NCBI GenBank assembly: GCA_964507445.1
Contig: CAZDQF010000020.1
Location: forward strand, 30,222-94,221
Reading direction: 5' to 3'
DNA length: 64,000 bases
From: GCA-2683135 sp964507445
GTDB lineage: Bacteria > Planctomycetota > GCA-002687715
The position numbers and the translations under genes were made by a program. Position 1 is the first letter of the stretch. Each line of letters starts with the position of its first letter. Of the stretch, positions 53,068-62,831 are shown piece after piece. Below the pieces are notes generated by a model. The model was not told the DNA's origin. It ran no database searches and saw nothing but the letters and a program-made list of their open reading frames with translations.

Positions 53068-55287
53068 TCAGCGTTGTGCCAATTCCAACAGCAGTTCTTC
53101 GGCCAGCCGGTTGATCGGACCCTGCGCGTCGTCCCCGTTGGCGAGGATCACCACGGCCACGCGCTTCTCGCGATGAGCCAGAGCGACCGCCTTGAACCCC
53201 CGGTTGCTGCCGCCGTGTCCGAAGGTCAGCCCCTGTAGCTCACCGGCGGCGGATTGCCTCAGGGAGAACCCGATGCCGTAACCCTGCTCGTCCGGGGTCT
53301 GGTCCGTGAGGAGCTGGCGGACCATGGCTCGACGCCGCTCCGGCGTCGTCTTCCTGCCCAGCCACGCGGGCCCCTTGGGATTGGGGGGCGCGCCGTCATC
53401 CATGACGACGCAGAGGAACCGGGCCACGTCCAGCGCCGTCGCGTGCAACGAGGCGGCGGCCTTCGCCGCGAAGCGGTAGCGAGGCTTGGGCTTGCCGTCC
53501 GCGCCGTGACCCACCACGCACATCTTGGTGATGTCCTCGTCGGGGTCATAGGAGCTGGAGGTCATGCCCATGGGCCCGAGGACGTCACGATGAGCCACCT
53601 TGGCGAAGGTCTCGCCCGTGAGGTGCTCGACGATCAGTTGGGCGACGGTGTAGCCGCCGCCGGAGTAACGCCACTCTTGTCCAGGGGGCAGGGTCAAGCG
53701 TACCGCGGGGTTGGAAGACACGACGCCGTTGAGGGACCGAAGCGTGGATGGGACCTCCAGCTTCGGGTGCAGCCCCGGGTAGCCGTGGACGTTGAGCCCG
53801 GCGGTGTGGGACAGGAGGCGGCGCAGGGTCACCTGGTCCGCGTCGTGGTCGGACCCGGCCCGCGGACGCAGGGTCCACTCCGGGGGCAGGTACCGGCTGG
53901 CCGGAGCGTCGAGATCGAGCCTGCCTGCCTGCACCAGGTGCATGACGGCGGCGGCGGCCACGGGCTTCGAGATGGAGCCCACCTGAAACACGCTCGCCGG
54001 GGTCACCGGTCGTTGCTTCCCCGCCTCCGCCACCCCGAACCCTCTGGTCAGCACCGGCCGACCGTCGGACACGAGGGCTACCTGGAACCCCGGGGTCTGA
54101 TGCTTCGCCAGGAGCTCGTCCATCTTGTCCTGGAGCAGGACGTGGAGCGACTCCGTGCCGAGGTGCGCCTCCGACGCGCTCCAGCGATCGAACCGCTGCC
54201 CCTTGTGGTCCACACCCTCGTGCACCCGCTGATCACCGTGGATGGTGGTGAGGATGAAGTGGTTGATGCTCTTCGTGTGCTCCAGCCACCAGGAGTCCAC
54301 GGGGGAGCGGACCTTGCGAGTGCTGGTGCCGACGGCGCCGTCGCCGACGTACAGGACTCCGGCGGGGTCTACCCGTCCTCCCTTGATGCGAGGCGACCGC
54401 TTGTAGGTGTGGTCGTGGTTCTCGTAAGCGACGTCGAGGCCGTGCTCGTCGAACAGGGGAGCCCACTGGCGCCGGACCGCCGCGCTGGCGGTGCCGCCGT
54501 AGCTGCGGTGTGAGGGGTAGCCGGGGACGTGGTAGATGGCCAGGAGGTGTTCTCGGTCGGATCTGCGGGCCAGCTCCGCGTCCAACCACTTCGCCTGATC
54601 TCCCCCAACCGGTGTCGTGTGGTTGGTGTTGAGCAGGAACAGGCTGATGTCCTCGCCGAGGTCCAGGACGTCATAGCCGCGGGTCCCGGGTGACGGGAAC
54701 AGCGCGTGGAAGAACGGCGCCTTCTCCGGTCGTTGGCCGTAGCCGCCGTTCACCTCGTGGTTGCCGATGGCGCAGACCACCGGGATGCGGCGGCCCTCCG
54801 ACGTCACCAGGAGATCGGTCACGGCGTCGCACCAGTCGAACCAACGCGCCGCCTGCTGCGGCTGACCGTTGGCGTAGGCCAGGTCGCCGCCGAAGGCCAC
54901 CAGGTCCGCGTCCGCCTCGGCGATCCGTTCCAGGGTCTTTGCGAACAGGGGCTTCCTGTGCATGGTGTCGCCCCCTGCGGCGATCTTCACCGGCCGGGTG
55001 GGGTGCGTGGGCAACGTCCGGAAGCGTTCGGCGGAGCTGCGATGGGGGATGCGAAACTCGTACTCCGTATCCGGTCGCAGCCCGGTCAGCCGGACCACGT
55101 GAACCCGCCTGGACGTGTGCGGCATGAGGTGGCTCGAACCACGGACCTGGCGCCATGCTCCTCGCGGCTGCTCCGCGTAGGAGACCACGGAGCCGAGGGC
55201 CTGCGCCTCCGTGTGCCAGACCACGGTCATGGAGGTGTCCCCCGGTCCGGTCAGGGTCAGGTAGAGAGCCAGCGCGGTCCAGGTCAT
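53068..55287 (-). CDS. Fusion of purple-acid-phosphatase-like metallophosphoesterase and class C beta-lactamase-like hydrolase
   Basis: The 739-residue protein has an N-terminal fibronectin-like domain (about 10-85) and a calcineurin-type phosphoesterase (about 90-380) with its metal motifs in order: GGDTMH, GGDLAYANG, GNHEVNGG, YHVPGYPSH and ENHDHTYKR. Then comes a serine-hydrolase domain (about 395-739) with S-I-S-K (VGSISKPVA), YSGGGY and FGHGGSNRG. I do not know this combination from common families. The ATG at 55287 overlaps the stop of the upstream membrane gene (ATGA). The N-terminus has only a weak hydrophobic start (WTALALYLTLTG), so export is likely but not certain. Confidence 0.85.
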   Translation of the reverse strand: MTWTALALYLTLTGPGDTSMTVVWHTEAQALGSVVSYAEQPRGAWRQVRGSSHLMPHTSRRVHVVRLTGLRPDTEYEFRIPHRSSAERFRTLPTHPTRPVKIAAGGDTMHRKPLFAKTLERIAEADADLVAFGGDLAYANGQPQQAARWFDWCDAVTDLLVTSEGRRIPVVCAIGNHEVNGGYGQRPEKAPFFHALFPSPGTRGYDVLDLGEDISLFLLNTNHTTPVGGDQAKWLDAELARRSDREHLLAIYHVPGYPSHRSYGGTASAAVRRQWAPLFDEHGLDVAYENHDHTYKRSPRIKGGRVDPAGVLYVGDGAVGTSTRKVRSPVDSWWLEHTKSINHFILTTIHGDQRVHEGVDHKGQRFDRWSASEAHLGTESLHVLLQDKMDELLAKHQTPGFQVALVSDGRPVLTRGFGVAEAGKQRPVTPASVFQVGSISKPVAAAAVMHLVQAGRLDLDAPASRYLPPEWTLRPRAGSDHDADQVTLRRLLSHTAGLNVHGYPGLHPKLEVPSTLRSLNGVVSSNPAVRLTLPPGQEWRYSGGGYTVAQLIVEHLTGETFAKVAHRDVLGPMGMTSSSYDPDEDITKMCVVGHGADGKPKPRYRFAAKAAASLHATALDVARFLCVVMDDGAPPNPKGPAWLGRKTTPERRRAMVRQLLTDQTPDEQGYGIGFSLRQSAAGELQGLTFGHGGSNRGFKAVALAHREKRVAVVILANGDDAQGPINRLAEELLLELAQR

Positions 55288-55832
55288 CGATCCTCGCCTC
55301 GCAACAGTCTGGCGGCGGCCACGGAGGTGATCGCCAGGAGCGCCATCTTGGTCATGTCCACCATCACGGTCACCACGTGCAGGTCGTTGAACGCTTCGCG
55401 CTCCGGAGTCAGGGGTTCGCGGGGGACGTCGTCGATCACACGACCCATCTCGATGATCTTGGGGGTCACGTAACAGCGGAGGATCAGGGACAGTACGATC
55501 ATGGCGGCCAGGGCGGCGAGGGTCTTCCGGCCCCGGGCCCCGGACAGCAGGTACAGGCCGACGGCCGCAACGGAGAGGAGCAGCTGCAGGGTGTAGGACT
55601 GGGAGAAGTACACCCGGTTCAGCTCGGAGGCCGCGTAGCGCAGGGCCATCTCCCGCTCCCCGGCTGGGATGTCCCCGTAGAAGTCCGCCGTTCGGTCGAG
55701 CTTCTCCGGCTTCAGGATGGCGAAGTTCTTCCCGGCCATGTATCCGGTGAGCCCGGCGAGGAAGAGCCAGCCTCCCAGGAGCCATAGCAGGAGCCGGGCG
55801 GCCCCGGGTCGTGTCAGTCCTGTCTCCGTCAA
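55284..55832 (-). CDS. Small membrane protein of unknown function
   Basis: The 182-residue product has four predicted membrane helices (LLLWLLGGWLFLAGLTGY, LQLLLSVAAVGLYLLS, TLAALAAMIVLSLILRCY, MVDMTKMALLAITSVAA), in a pattern like DUF4149 proteins. Between the last two the sequence EMGRVIDDVPRE and FNDLHVVTVMVD is conserved-looking. The start is TTG at 55832, with GGAG eight bases upstream. The stop overlaps the start of the phosphoesterase fusion, so the two proteins are made together, perhaps at the membrane. The 192 bp upstream hold no gene that I can see. Confidence 0.65.
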   Translation of the reverse strand: MTETGLTRPGAARLLLWLLGGWLFLAGLTGYMAGKNFAILKPEKLDRTADFYGDIPAGEREMALRYAASELNRVYFSQSYTLQLLLSVAAVGLYLLSGARGRKTLAALAAMIVLSLILRCYVTPKIIEMGRVIDDVPREPLTPEREAFNDLHVVTVMVDMTKMALLAITSVAAARLLRGEDR

Positions 55833-56024
55833 TGGACTACTCCGGTTGCGGTGCGATCACGAGCCCGTCGCGTCGGGGGGCGCGCATGGGTGTGGAGACC
55901 TGATGGGCACAGGCCACCCGCGCTCTCCTGGGGAGGGCCGGTTCGCAGCGCCACGCGGTGATCTCCTGAACGGGCTCCGGCGCAGGTTACCGGTTTCCAT
56001 GGTGGTTTTCCCCCGCGCCCCAAC

Positions 56025-57971
56025 TCAGCGACAGATGGTCCGCATGATCATCTCGAGGGGGCCCCGCTTGGCGAAGGACCGCCACCACGCGGCGAACCCG
56101 AGAGACACCAGCCAGCACACCACGATGCAGCACGCAATCCCGGGGAGATCCCGGGAGAGGCTCTTCTTGTAGTCGAGGGCTTCGATGGCCGTGAGGCCGA
56201 TGAGGACGTGCGCCACGTAGAGGGTCAGGGCCATCTGTCCCGCGCAGACCACGGGGTGCAGTACCTTGAGGACGACGGCGAACTGGGCCGCCATGAGTGA
56301 CAGCGCGAGCACCATGAGGGCCGTGCCCAGGGCGGACGTGAAGTAGAACGGCCCGGGCATGAAGGAGGAGGTGCCGCATTGATCCGCCAGCCGGGTGAGC
56401 GTGGGGCTGACGTCGCGCACCTCGTCCACTGACAACCACGTGGTGTCGGCGGCGTCGGAGCGGAGGGCGCCGGTCTTGGTGTCCTCGTAGGTGAGGAACC
56501 GTCGCACCCCGATCTGTTTGACGCTGGCGGGCCATCGCAGCAGTCCGCCACCCATGGCCCTCATCATGTTCCTCGGCGGATTCACCAGCCCCGCGAGGGC
56601 CGCGATGGCGTGCTCGCGGTGGCGTTCGTGGTCCGCCGGAGCCGCCGCCCCCGGGTCGTAGGCCACGTCCAGCAACAGGCGGTGCGCTCCGTCCTCGGCG
56701 CCGGGGTCGAGCCGCAGGGACCAGCTCTTGTAGGGAGGGCGATCCGCGCGACCGAGGGCGCGGGCCACGCGCTTGGTCGCGCGGATGAGGGAGCGGGTCT
56801 CCGAGCCCTCGCCCAGGTTCTCGCCGATGACGGTCTCCACCTTCGGCCCCCGGGATCGCCGCCGTCGCGTCCCTTCCTCCGGGATCAGGCGCGGTCGTTC
56901 CGACGGTGGTCCGAGCACCAGCCGCAACCCCTCCAGGCTTGCGTCTTCCCTGGCGCCGATGGCGGCGACCTGGGCGCGCGCGGCGTCACGCAGGCCGCGC
57001 TCCGTGGCGGGGGCCGCGTACCTGGTCCCTTGCCAGAGGGCGACGCCGAGGATCAGCAGGACGACCTGAGGCCCCCACCGCCCAACCGCCATGCGCCCGA
57101 CCAGGAGCCCGACGATGAAGAACCCGAGCCAGGGGAAGACCGGATGCCAGCCGTTGTAGAACAGGTTCCGCGCCTGTCCTTCGAACTCCCAGAACTCGCC
57201 GTACTCGAGCGCCATGGACCAGCCCTCGAAGTCGGACCAGCCGTGCCCGGCCCGCAGGTAGGGGCGCGTGACCAGGGTCGCCGCCAGGGCGCCGACGATG
57301 ACCCACCACGGCGCCGCGACCAGGGCTGCGCCCGCCAGCAGGAGCACCCCGTAGTAGTGCAGGATGTCGCCGCTCCAGAGCGGGTGCCAGGCGAACCCCA
57401 GGGCGAGGAGGAACCCGGCCCTGGCGATCAGGGAGCCGCGGGGGTCCCGCCGCAGCAGCACCGCCAGCGCCAGGCAGGCGATGATGCCGCCGCCCATCCA
57501 GTAGAGGAGCCGCCGATCCGTGGTCCCAGCTGCGAGCTCGTCGCGATACTCACCGATCCGTTCCGGCAGCTGTTCGACCACCTTGGGGTCGTCGTCGATC
57601 CAGCCGTTGATCACCTTCGCCAGGGACAGGGACCTCTCGTCGTTGAAGTCCGTCCATCGGTTGTAGTCCACGACCAGGGCGAACGCCGCGAGGACCACGC
57701 CGAGGAAGGCGCCGCGGAGCAGGCTGCCGGCGAGGCTCGCTTTGACCGTGCCTTGTTGCTTGCGGAACATCCCCGCGCGGAACAGCAGGGTGGTGCCGAC
57801 TCCGGCGATGAGGACGAACAGGGGGGCTGCCCGGGAGGTGAACTTCTCGAGGAAGTCCCGGAGCCAGGAGGGCTCCGAGGCGGCCCAACCGAGGATCACC
57901 CGGTAGTTGACGATGACCATGCCGAGGAACGCGAAGCCCCGGGCGAGGTCGATGCCGTTGAGGCGGTTCAT
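56025..57971 (-). CDS. Multi-pass membrane protein, DUF418/acyltransferase-like
   Basis: The 648-residue protein begins NRLNGIDLARGFAFLGMVIVNY, the usual start of DUF418 and heparan-alpha-glucosaminide N-acetyltransferase-like proteins, and has about ten membrane helices. Its last part (CAGQMALTLYVAHVLIGL) matches the DUF418 C-terminus. Between them lies an unusual soluble insert (about 330-540) rich in Arg and Glu (GTRRRRSRGPKVETVIGE) that the family lacks. Function of DUF418 is not known; transfer of acyl groups across the membrane is a guess. The ATG at 57971 begins the conserved segment. Confidence 0.75.
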   Translation of the reverse strand: MNRLNGIDLARGFAFLGMVIVNYRVILGWAASEPSWLRDFLEKFTSRAAPLFVLIAGVGTTLLFRAGMFRKQQGTVKASLAGSLLRGAFLGVVLAAFALVVDYNRWTDFNDERSLSLAKVINGWIDDDPKVVEQLPERIGEYRDELAAGTTDRRLLYWMGGGIIACLALAVLLRRDPRGSLIARAGFLLALGFAWHPLWSGDILHYYGVLLLAGAALVAAPWWVIVGALAATLVTRPYLRAGHGWSDFEGWSMALEYGEFWEFEGQARNLFYNGWHPVFPWLGFFIVGLLVGRMAVGRWGPQVVLLILGVALWQGTRYAAPATERGLRDAARAQVAAIGAREDASLEGLRLVLGPPSERPRLIPEEGTRRRRSRGPKVETVIGENLGEGSETRSLIRATKRVARALGRADRPPYKSWSLRLDPGAEDGAHRLLLDVAYDPGAAAPADHERHREHAIAALAGLVNPPRNMMRAMGGGLLRWPASVKQIGVRRFLTYEDTKTGALRSDAADTTWLSVDEVRDVSPTLTRLADQCGTSSFMPGPFYFTSALGTALMVLALSLMAAQFAVVLKVLHPVVCAGQMALTLYVAHVLIGLTAIEALDYKKSLSRDLPGIACCIVVCWLVSLGFAAWWRSFAKRGPLEMIMRTICR

Positions 57972-58068
57972 GACCCTGGAACATCCATGACCGCCCGAGG
58001 ATACGCGCTTTTCCCTGCATGAGGTGGCGTTAGCATCATGCTCTGCACCAGATTCCGGAATATCGCCC

Positions 58069-59271
58069 ATGTCATCCTTCGAGCGCTCGTTCATCCCCTA
58101 CGGGAGTCACTGGTCAACGCCCTTCGCCAAGTGGCAGGGGAGCCTCGCGTCCCTTCACCCGCTGCGGCTTGGAGCGGATAGCGTCAGGGCGCAGTTCGAG
58201 CGACGGGGGATCGACCCGTCGGCCCTCGACAGCGTCGTCCTGGGGTGGACGGTGCCCTCTCAGCAGAGCTTCTACGGAGCCCCCTGGGTGGCGGGCATGA
58301 TCGGCGCGCCGCAGGCCACCGGTCCCATGGTGATGCAGGCCTGCGCCACCTCGGTCCGGGCCATCCAGACCGCCGCGGCGGACGTGGAGACCGGCGCCTG
58401 CGAGAAGGCCCTGGTGCTGACCGTGGACAAGTGCTCCAACGGGCCGCACGTCTACTACCCGGACGGCGGCGCCCCGGGAGGAACCGGCCGGGCCGAGAAC
58501 TGGGTCATGGACAACTTCGGTCGCGATCCCTGGGCCCGCAACGCCATGGTGGACACGGCGGAGAACGTGGCTCGCGAAGCGGACATCTCGCGGGAGCGCC
58601 AGGACGCCCTGGCGCTGCTGAGGTTCGAGCAGTACTCCAGGGCCCTGGCGGACGACGGCGCGTTCCACAAGCGCTACATGCTGCCGGTGGACATCAACCC
58701 CACGGGCAAGAAGGTGGTGGGGACCCTGGACGCGGACGAGGGGGTGTTCCCCACCACGTCGGAGGGCCTGGCGAAGCTGCGTCCCGTCGTGCCGGAGGGC
58801 ACGGTCACGTTCGGCAGCCAGACCCATCCGGCGGACGGTAACGCCGGTTGCCTGGTCACCACGGAGGCGTTCGCGAGGGAGCTCTCGTCGGACGCGGGGG
58901 TGACCGTCCGGCTGGTCTCCACGGGAGACGCCCGGGTGAAGAAGGGCTTCATGGCCATGGCGACGGTACCGGCGGCACGGCAGGCCCTGCAGCGGGCCGG
59001 CTGGGGCGCCGACGAGGTCACCATCAAGACCCACAACCCCTTCGCGGTGAACGACGTCTACTTCGCGGCGGAGATGGAAGTCCCGGAGGACTCCTTCAAC
59101 GACTACGGTTCGAGCCTCGTGTTCGGACACCCTCAGGGACCCACCGGGATGCGCCTGGTGGCGGAGTTGATCGAGCAGCTCGTGATGGCCGGCGGCGGCC
59201 GCGGGCTCTTCGTGGGTTGCGCCGCGGGTGACACCGCCGCCGCCCTGTGCCTCGAGGTCAGTTGCGCGTGA
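58069..59271 (+). CDS. Thiolase (acetyl-CoA C-acyltransferase), fadA-like
   Basis: The 400-residue enzyme shows the active-site Cys92 in VMQACATSVRA and the family pieces HNPFAVNDVYFA, SLVFGHPQGPTGMR and VGCAAGDT, where thiolases normally have GGHPLGASG and CIGGG. It cleaves 3-ketoacyl-CoA or condenses acetyl-CoA. The altered last loop (Cys in GCAAGD) keeps the second catalytic Cys. It lies 13 bp before the hydroxyacyl-CoA dehydrogenase/hydratase fusion, so the two make a beta-oxidation operon. The ATG at 58069 starts the N-terminal thiolase strand. Confidence 0.9.
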   Translation: MSSFERSFIPYGSHWSTPFAKWQGSLASLHPLRLGADSVRAQFERRGIDPSALDSVVLGWTVPSQQSFYGAPWVAGMIGAPQATGPMVMQACATSVRAIQTAAADVETGACEKALVLTVDKCSNGPHVYYPDGGAPGGTGRAENWVMDNFGRDPWARNAMVDTAENVAREADISRERQDALALLRFEQYSRALADDGAFHKRYMLPVDINPTGKKVVGTLDADEGVFPTTSEGLAKLRPVVPEGTVTFGSQTHPADGNAGCLVTTEAFARELSSDAGVTVRLVSTGDARVKKGFMAMATVPAARQALQRAGWGADEVTIKTHNPFAVNDVYFAAEMEVPEDSFNDYGSSLVFGHPQGPTGMRLVAELIEQLVMAGGGRGLFVGCAAGDTAAALCLEVSCA

Positions 59272-59284
59272 CGGGAGCCGACTC

Positions 59285-61312
59285 ATGAGCTTCAACTTCA
59301 AGGATCGTTCTATCTCCAAGATCGGCGTGGTGGGCTCTGGCCAGATCGGACCGGACATCGCGCTCTACTTCAGCAAAGTGCTCTCCGGCAGCGGCGTCTC
59401 CATCGTCGTGGTGGACATCTCCGAGGACGCGCTGGCCAAGGGCCAGGCCCGGCTGGAGAAGAAGGTGGATCGCGGCGTGGCGTCGAGGGCGTTCACCGAG
59501 GAGCAGGGGGCGGCCATGAAGGGTGCGGTCTCCTGGACCACGGACTACGGCGCCCTCACCGGCTCCGGCCTGGTGGTGGAGGCGGCGACGGAAGAGCCCT
59601 CCATCAAGCAGAAGATCTTCTCTCAGCTCGAGGAGGTCTGTGACGGGGACACCATCCTGGCATCCAACTCCTCACACCTCGAGCCGGAGGTCATCGGCAG
59701 CTCCCTGTCGGACCGCTCCCGTTCGCTCGTGGTGCACTACTTCTTCCCCGCCGAGCGCAACTACGTGGTGGAGGTGGTGCCGGGTGAGGAGACCGACCCT
59801 TCGGTCACTCAGTGGGTGATGGGCTTCTACGAGCACATCGGCAAGACCCCCATCAAGGTGGCGAGTCGTTACGGCTACGCCCTCGACCCCATCTTCGAAG
59901 GGGTGTTCCTCGCCGCCGCCCTGTGCGTCGAGAAGGGCATGGGTACGACCAAGCAGGTGGACGCGGTGGCCACGAGCGCCCTGGGGCTGACCATCGGACC
60001 GTTCACCGCCATGAACCTGACGGGGGGCAACCCCATCACGGTCAAGGGGCTCCCCCTGGAAGGGGAGCGCATCATGCCCTGGTTCCGCGCGCCTCAGCTG
60101 CTGGTGGACGCGGTGGCGAACGGCACGCCGTGGGACGTCCCCGCCCGTGGCGAGGACGTGGAGGTCACGGACGAGGCGCGGGCCGCCATCACGGCGGAGC
60201 TCCGCGGCGCGTACCTCGGCCTCTGCGACGAGGTCATCAGCTCGGGGATCGTCGACTTCGGTGACTTCGAGATGGCGGTGGAGATGGCCCTGGACCTGAC
60301 CCCTCCCGCGAAGTTGGCCAACAAGCTCGGCGTCTCCACGGCGCTGGATCTCGCGCGGTCCTACGCGGACGCCAACGAGGGCTTCACCGCACCGCGGTGG
60401 CTCGCGGTCGAGGGCGGCAGGGGTGGGCCCATCGCCGTGCCCGTGGTGCAGATCCAACGGCGCGGGGACGTGGCGGTGGTGAAGATCCGTCGTCCGCGGT
60501 CCGTCAACTCCCTGAGCGAGGCCGCCTTCGAACAGATCTTCACGGCCTTCCACGCCCTCCGTGACGACGACTCCGTGCGCGCCTACGTCCTCACCGGACA
60601 TGGCACCAAGGCCTTCGTCTCGGGCGCTGACGTGAAGTTCCTGGCGGAGATCGACGGGCCCGAGACCGGGATGCGGAACTCCAAGAACGCTCAGGACCTG
60701 ACGGTGTTCATGGAGTCCCTCGGCAAGCCCATCGTCTGCGCCATGAACGGGCTGGCGTTCGGCGGCGGGCTGGAGATCGCCATGGCCTGCGCCGCGCGGG
60801 TCGCGGTCTCCGGGCTGCGTCCTCTGTGCGGGCAACCTGAGGTGAACCTGGGGATCATCCCCGGCGCCGGCGGCGTGGTCCGGCTGCCCCGCTGGATCGG
60901 GGTGGAGAAGGGGGCGGAGCTGCTCCGCACCGGCCGCCCCATCTCCTCCGAGGAGGCGCTCGAGCTCGGGCTGATCAACGAGCTCTGCGATCGGAACGAC
61001 CTCGTGGATCGCGCGTCCGCGTTGGCCCTGGCCATCGCCGACGGCACCGCCGACGTGCGCACCATGCCCACCGATCCCCTCGACGGCGTGCCCGCCGCGC
61101 TCCCGGAGGTGGACATCGGGCATCGGTCGACGGCGGTGGACGGCATCCTCTGCCAGGCCATCCTGGACGCCGCCAACGCCTCTCTCGAGGAGGGGCTGCG
61201 CCTTGAGAACGAGGCCTGGGGGGTCCTCTGCGGCACCCGGGACATGCGCATCGGCATTGACACCTTCCTCAAGCAGGGTCCCCGGGCCAAGGCGCCGTTC
61301 GTCAACGCCTGA
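59285..61312 (+). CDS. 3-hydroxyacyl-CoA dehydrogenase / enoyl-CoA hydratase fusion, fadB-like
   Basis: The 675-residue fusion performs the two middle steps of beta-oxidation. Domain order is dehydrogenase first: NAD loop VVGSGQIG (15-22), catalytic VVHYFFPAERNYVVEVVP, and a helical part to about 385. The crotonase domain is second (about 395-675), with the oxyanion segment KAFVSGADVKFLAE and both catalytic Glu in FGGGLEIAMAC and CGQPEVNLGIIPGAGG. E. coli FadB has the opposite order; the present order is like archaeal crotonase fusions. The ATG at 59285 has GGAG upstream. Confidence 0.92.
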   Translation: MSFNFKDRSISKIGVVGSGQIGPDIALYFSKVLSGSGVSIVVVDISEDALAKGQARLEKKVDRGVASRAFTEEQGAAMKGAVSWTTDYGALTGSGLVVEAATEEPSIKQKIFSQLEEVCDGDTILASNSSHLEPEVIGSSLSDRSRSLVVHYFFPAERNYVVEVVPGEETDPSVTQWVMGFYEHIGKTPIKVASRYGYALDPIFEGVFLAAALCVEKGMGTTKQVDAVATSALGLTIGPFTAMNLTGGNPITVKGLPLEGERIMPWFRAPQLLVDAVANGTPWDVPARGEDVEVTDEARAAITAELRGAYLGLCDEVISSGIVDFGDFEMAVEMALDLTPPAKLANKLGVSTALDLARSYADANEGFTAPRWLAVEGGRGGPIAVPVVQIQRRGDVAVVKIRRPRSVNSLSEAAFEQIFTAFHALRDDDSVRAYVLTGHGTKAFVSGADVKFLAEIDGPETGMRNSKNAQDLTVFMESLGKPIVCAMNGLAFGGGLEIAMACAARVAVSGLRPLCGQPEVNLGIIPGAGGVVRLPRWIGVEKGAELLRTGRPISSEEALELGLINELCDRNDLVDRASALALAIADGTADVRTMPTDPLDGVPAALPEVDIGHRSTAVDGILCQAILDAANASLEEGLRLENEAWGVLCGTRDMRIGIDTFLKQGPRAKAPFVNA

Positions 61313-61349
61313 TCCGCGTCCCCCGACGCTCAGCGGGTCAGGCAATAGG

Positions 61350-62831
61350 ATGGCGCCCATGCGCCTCATCCTCCTGCTGTGCCTGTCCTGTTCGACCCCG
61401 CTCGCTCAGCAACCGACGAAGCCCAACGTCGTCCTCATCATGTGTGACGACATGGGCTGGTCCGATATCGGCTGCTTCGGGGGAGAGGTCCGCACCCCGA
61501 ACATCGATCGGCTCGCCCGGGAAGGGGTGCGGGTCACCCAGTTCTACAACAACGCCAAGTGCGAGACGACGCGGGCCTCCCTCATCACGGGCATGTACCC
61601 CCGCAGAGGCAAGGGCCCGCTGCTCAAGCCCGACCTGCCCTCCATCGCGGAGGTGATGAAATCGGCGGGTTACGCCACCGCCCTGTCGGGGAAGTGGCAC
61701 CTGGGCTCCCAGGCCCCTCGCCGGCCCATCGATCGCGGGTTCGACGACGCCTACGGGCTCTGGGATGGCTGCTGCAACTTCTTCGACCCCGGTCAGCGGG
61801 ACCCGAAGTTCAAGGGCAACCGGCTGCGCCACTTCTCCGACAACGGGAAGCGCATCACCGAGTTCCCCGAGGGCTTCTACACCACGGACGCGTTCACGGA
61901 CCACGCCATCCGCTGCGTCCAGCGGTTCGCTGGCGCCGAGCGGCCCTTCTTTCTGCATGTCTGCTACACCGCGCCCCACTACCCCCTGCACGCCTTCGAA
62001 GAGGACATCAAGCGCTACGAGGGGCGGTATGACGACGGCTGGGAGGCGCTCCGTTCCCGTCGTCACCAGCGCCTGCTGGAGCTGGGTCTCATCAACCCTG
62101 ACTGGCGGATACCGGCTGATGACCCGAAGGTGAAGCCCTGGTCCGAGGCGAAGCACAAGGACTGGAACGCGCTCCGCATGGAGACCTACGCGGCCATGAT
62201 CGACCGCATGGATCAGAACATCGGGCGCCTGCTGGATGCGTTGGACAAGGCGTCAGTGGCGGATAACACGCTGGTGCTCTTCATCTCGGATAACGGCGGG
62301 TGCGCGGAGACCCCGGGCGGCAACGACCCCAAGCAGGTACCCGGACCGAAGCAGCACTACGCACACTGCGGGCCCGGCTGGGCCTTCGCCTCCAACACCC
62401 CGTTTCGACGCTTCAAGAAGTGGGCCCATGAAGGGGGCATCGCCACGCCCCTGGTGGCTCGTTGGCCGGGTCGCATCGAGGCCGGGGGTGTCTCTCACGG
62501 CGTCGGTCACGTCATCGATCTCCTCCCCACCTTCGCCGAGATGGCAGGCGCGGACGTCCCGGACGAGGTCGAGGGGCGCGGCATCCTCTCCGTCCTGGAG
62601 GGCAAGGAGAGCGGCGCGGATCGGCGGTTGTTCTGGTCCTACGGGCGTAACCGGGCGGTGCGAGACGGACGCTGGAAGCTGGTCACGGATCAGCGCCTCA
62701 AGCGTTGGGAGCTGTACGACATGATCGCGGACCGGACCGAGACCCAGGACTTGGCGGCAGAGCATCCGGATCGGGTCAAGGCCATGGCGACGGCGTGGGA
62801 GCGGTGGGCGGCGCGCACCACCGCCCGGTGA
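61350..62831 (+). CDS. Exported sulfatase with unusual formylglycine motif
   Basis: The 493-residue enzyme has a signal peptide (ILLLCLSCSTPLAQ) and the type I sulfatase fold: metal pair Asp33-Asp34 in IMCDDMGWSD, the modified residue Cys71 in AKCETTRASLITG, SGKWHLG and FISDNGG. The motif reads C-E-T-T-R where most sulfatases have C-x-P-S/T-R; the Pro is missing. The formylglycine-generating enzyme may still accept it, because Cys and Arg are kept. The ATG at 61350 is used; Met4 is equally possible. Its stop codon abuts the stop of the convergent gene with no spacing. Confidence 0.9.
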   Translation: MAPMRLILLLCLSCSTPLAQQPTKPNVVLIMCDDMGWSDIGCFGGEVRTPNIDRLAREGVRVTQFYNNAKCETTRASLITGMYPRRGKGPLLKPDLPSIAEVMKSAGYATALSGKWHLGSQAPRRPIDRGFDDAYGLWDGCCNFFDPGQRDPKFKGNRLRHFSDNGKRITEFPEGFYTTDAFTDHAIRCVQRFAGAERPFFLHVCYTAPHYPLHAFEEDIKRYEGRYDDGWEALRSRRHQRLLELGLINPDWRIPADDPKVKPWSEAKHKDWNALRMETYAAMIDRMDQNIGRLLDALDKASVADNTLVLFISDNGGCAETPGGNDPKQVPGPKQHYAHCGPGWAFASNTPFRRFKKWAHEGGIATPLVARWPGRIEAGGVSHGVGHVIDLLPTFAEMAGADVPDEVEGRGILSVLEGKESGADRRLFWSYGRNRAVRDGRWKLVTDQRLKRWELYDMIADRTETQDLAAEHPDRVKAMATAWERWAARTTAR

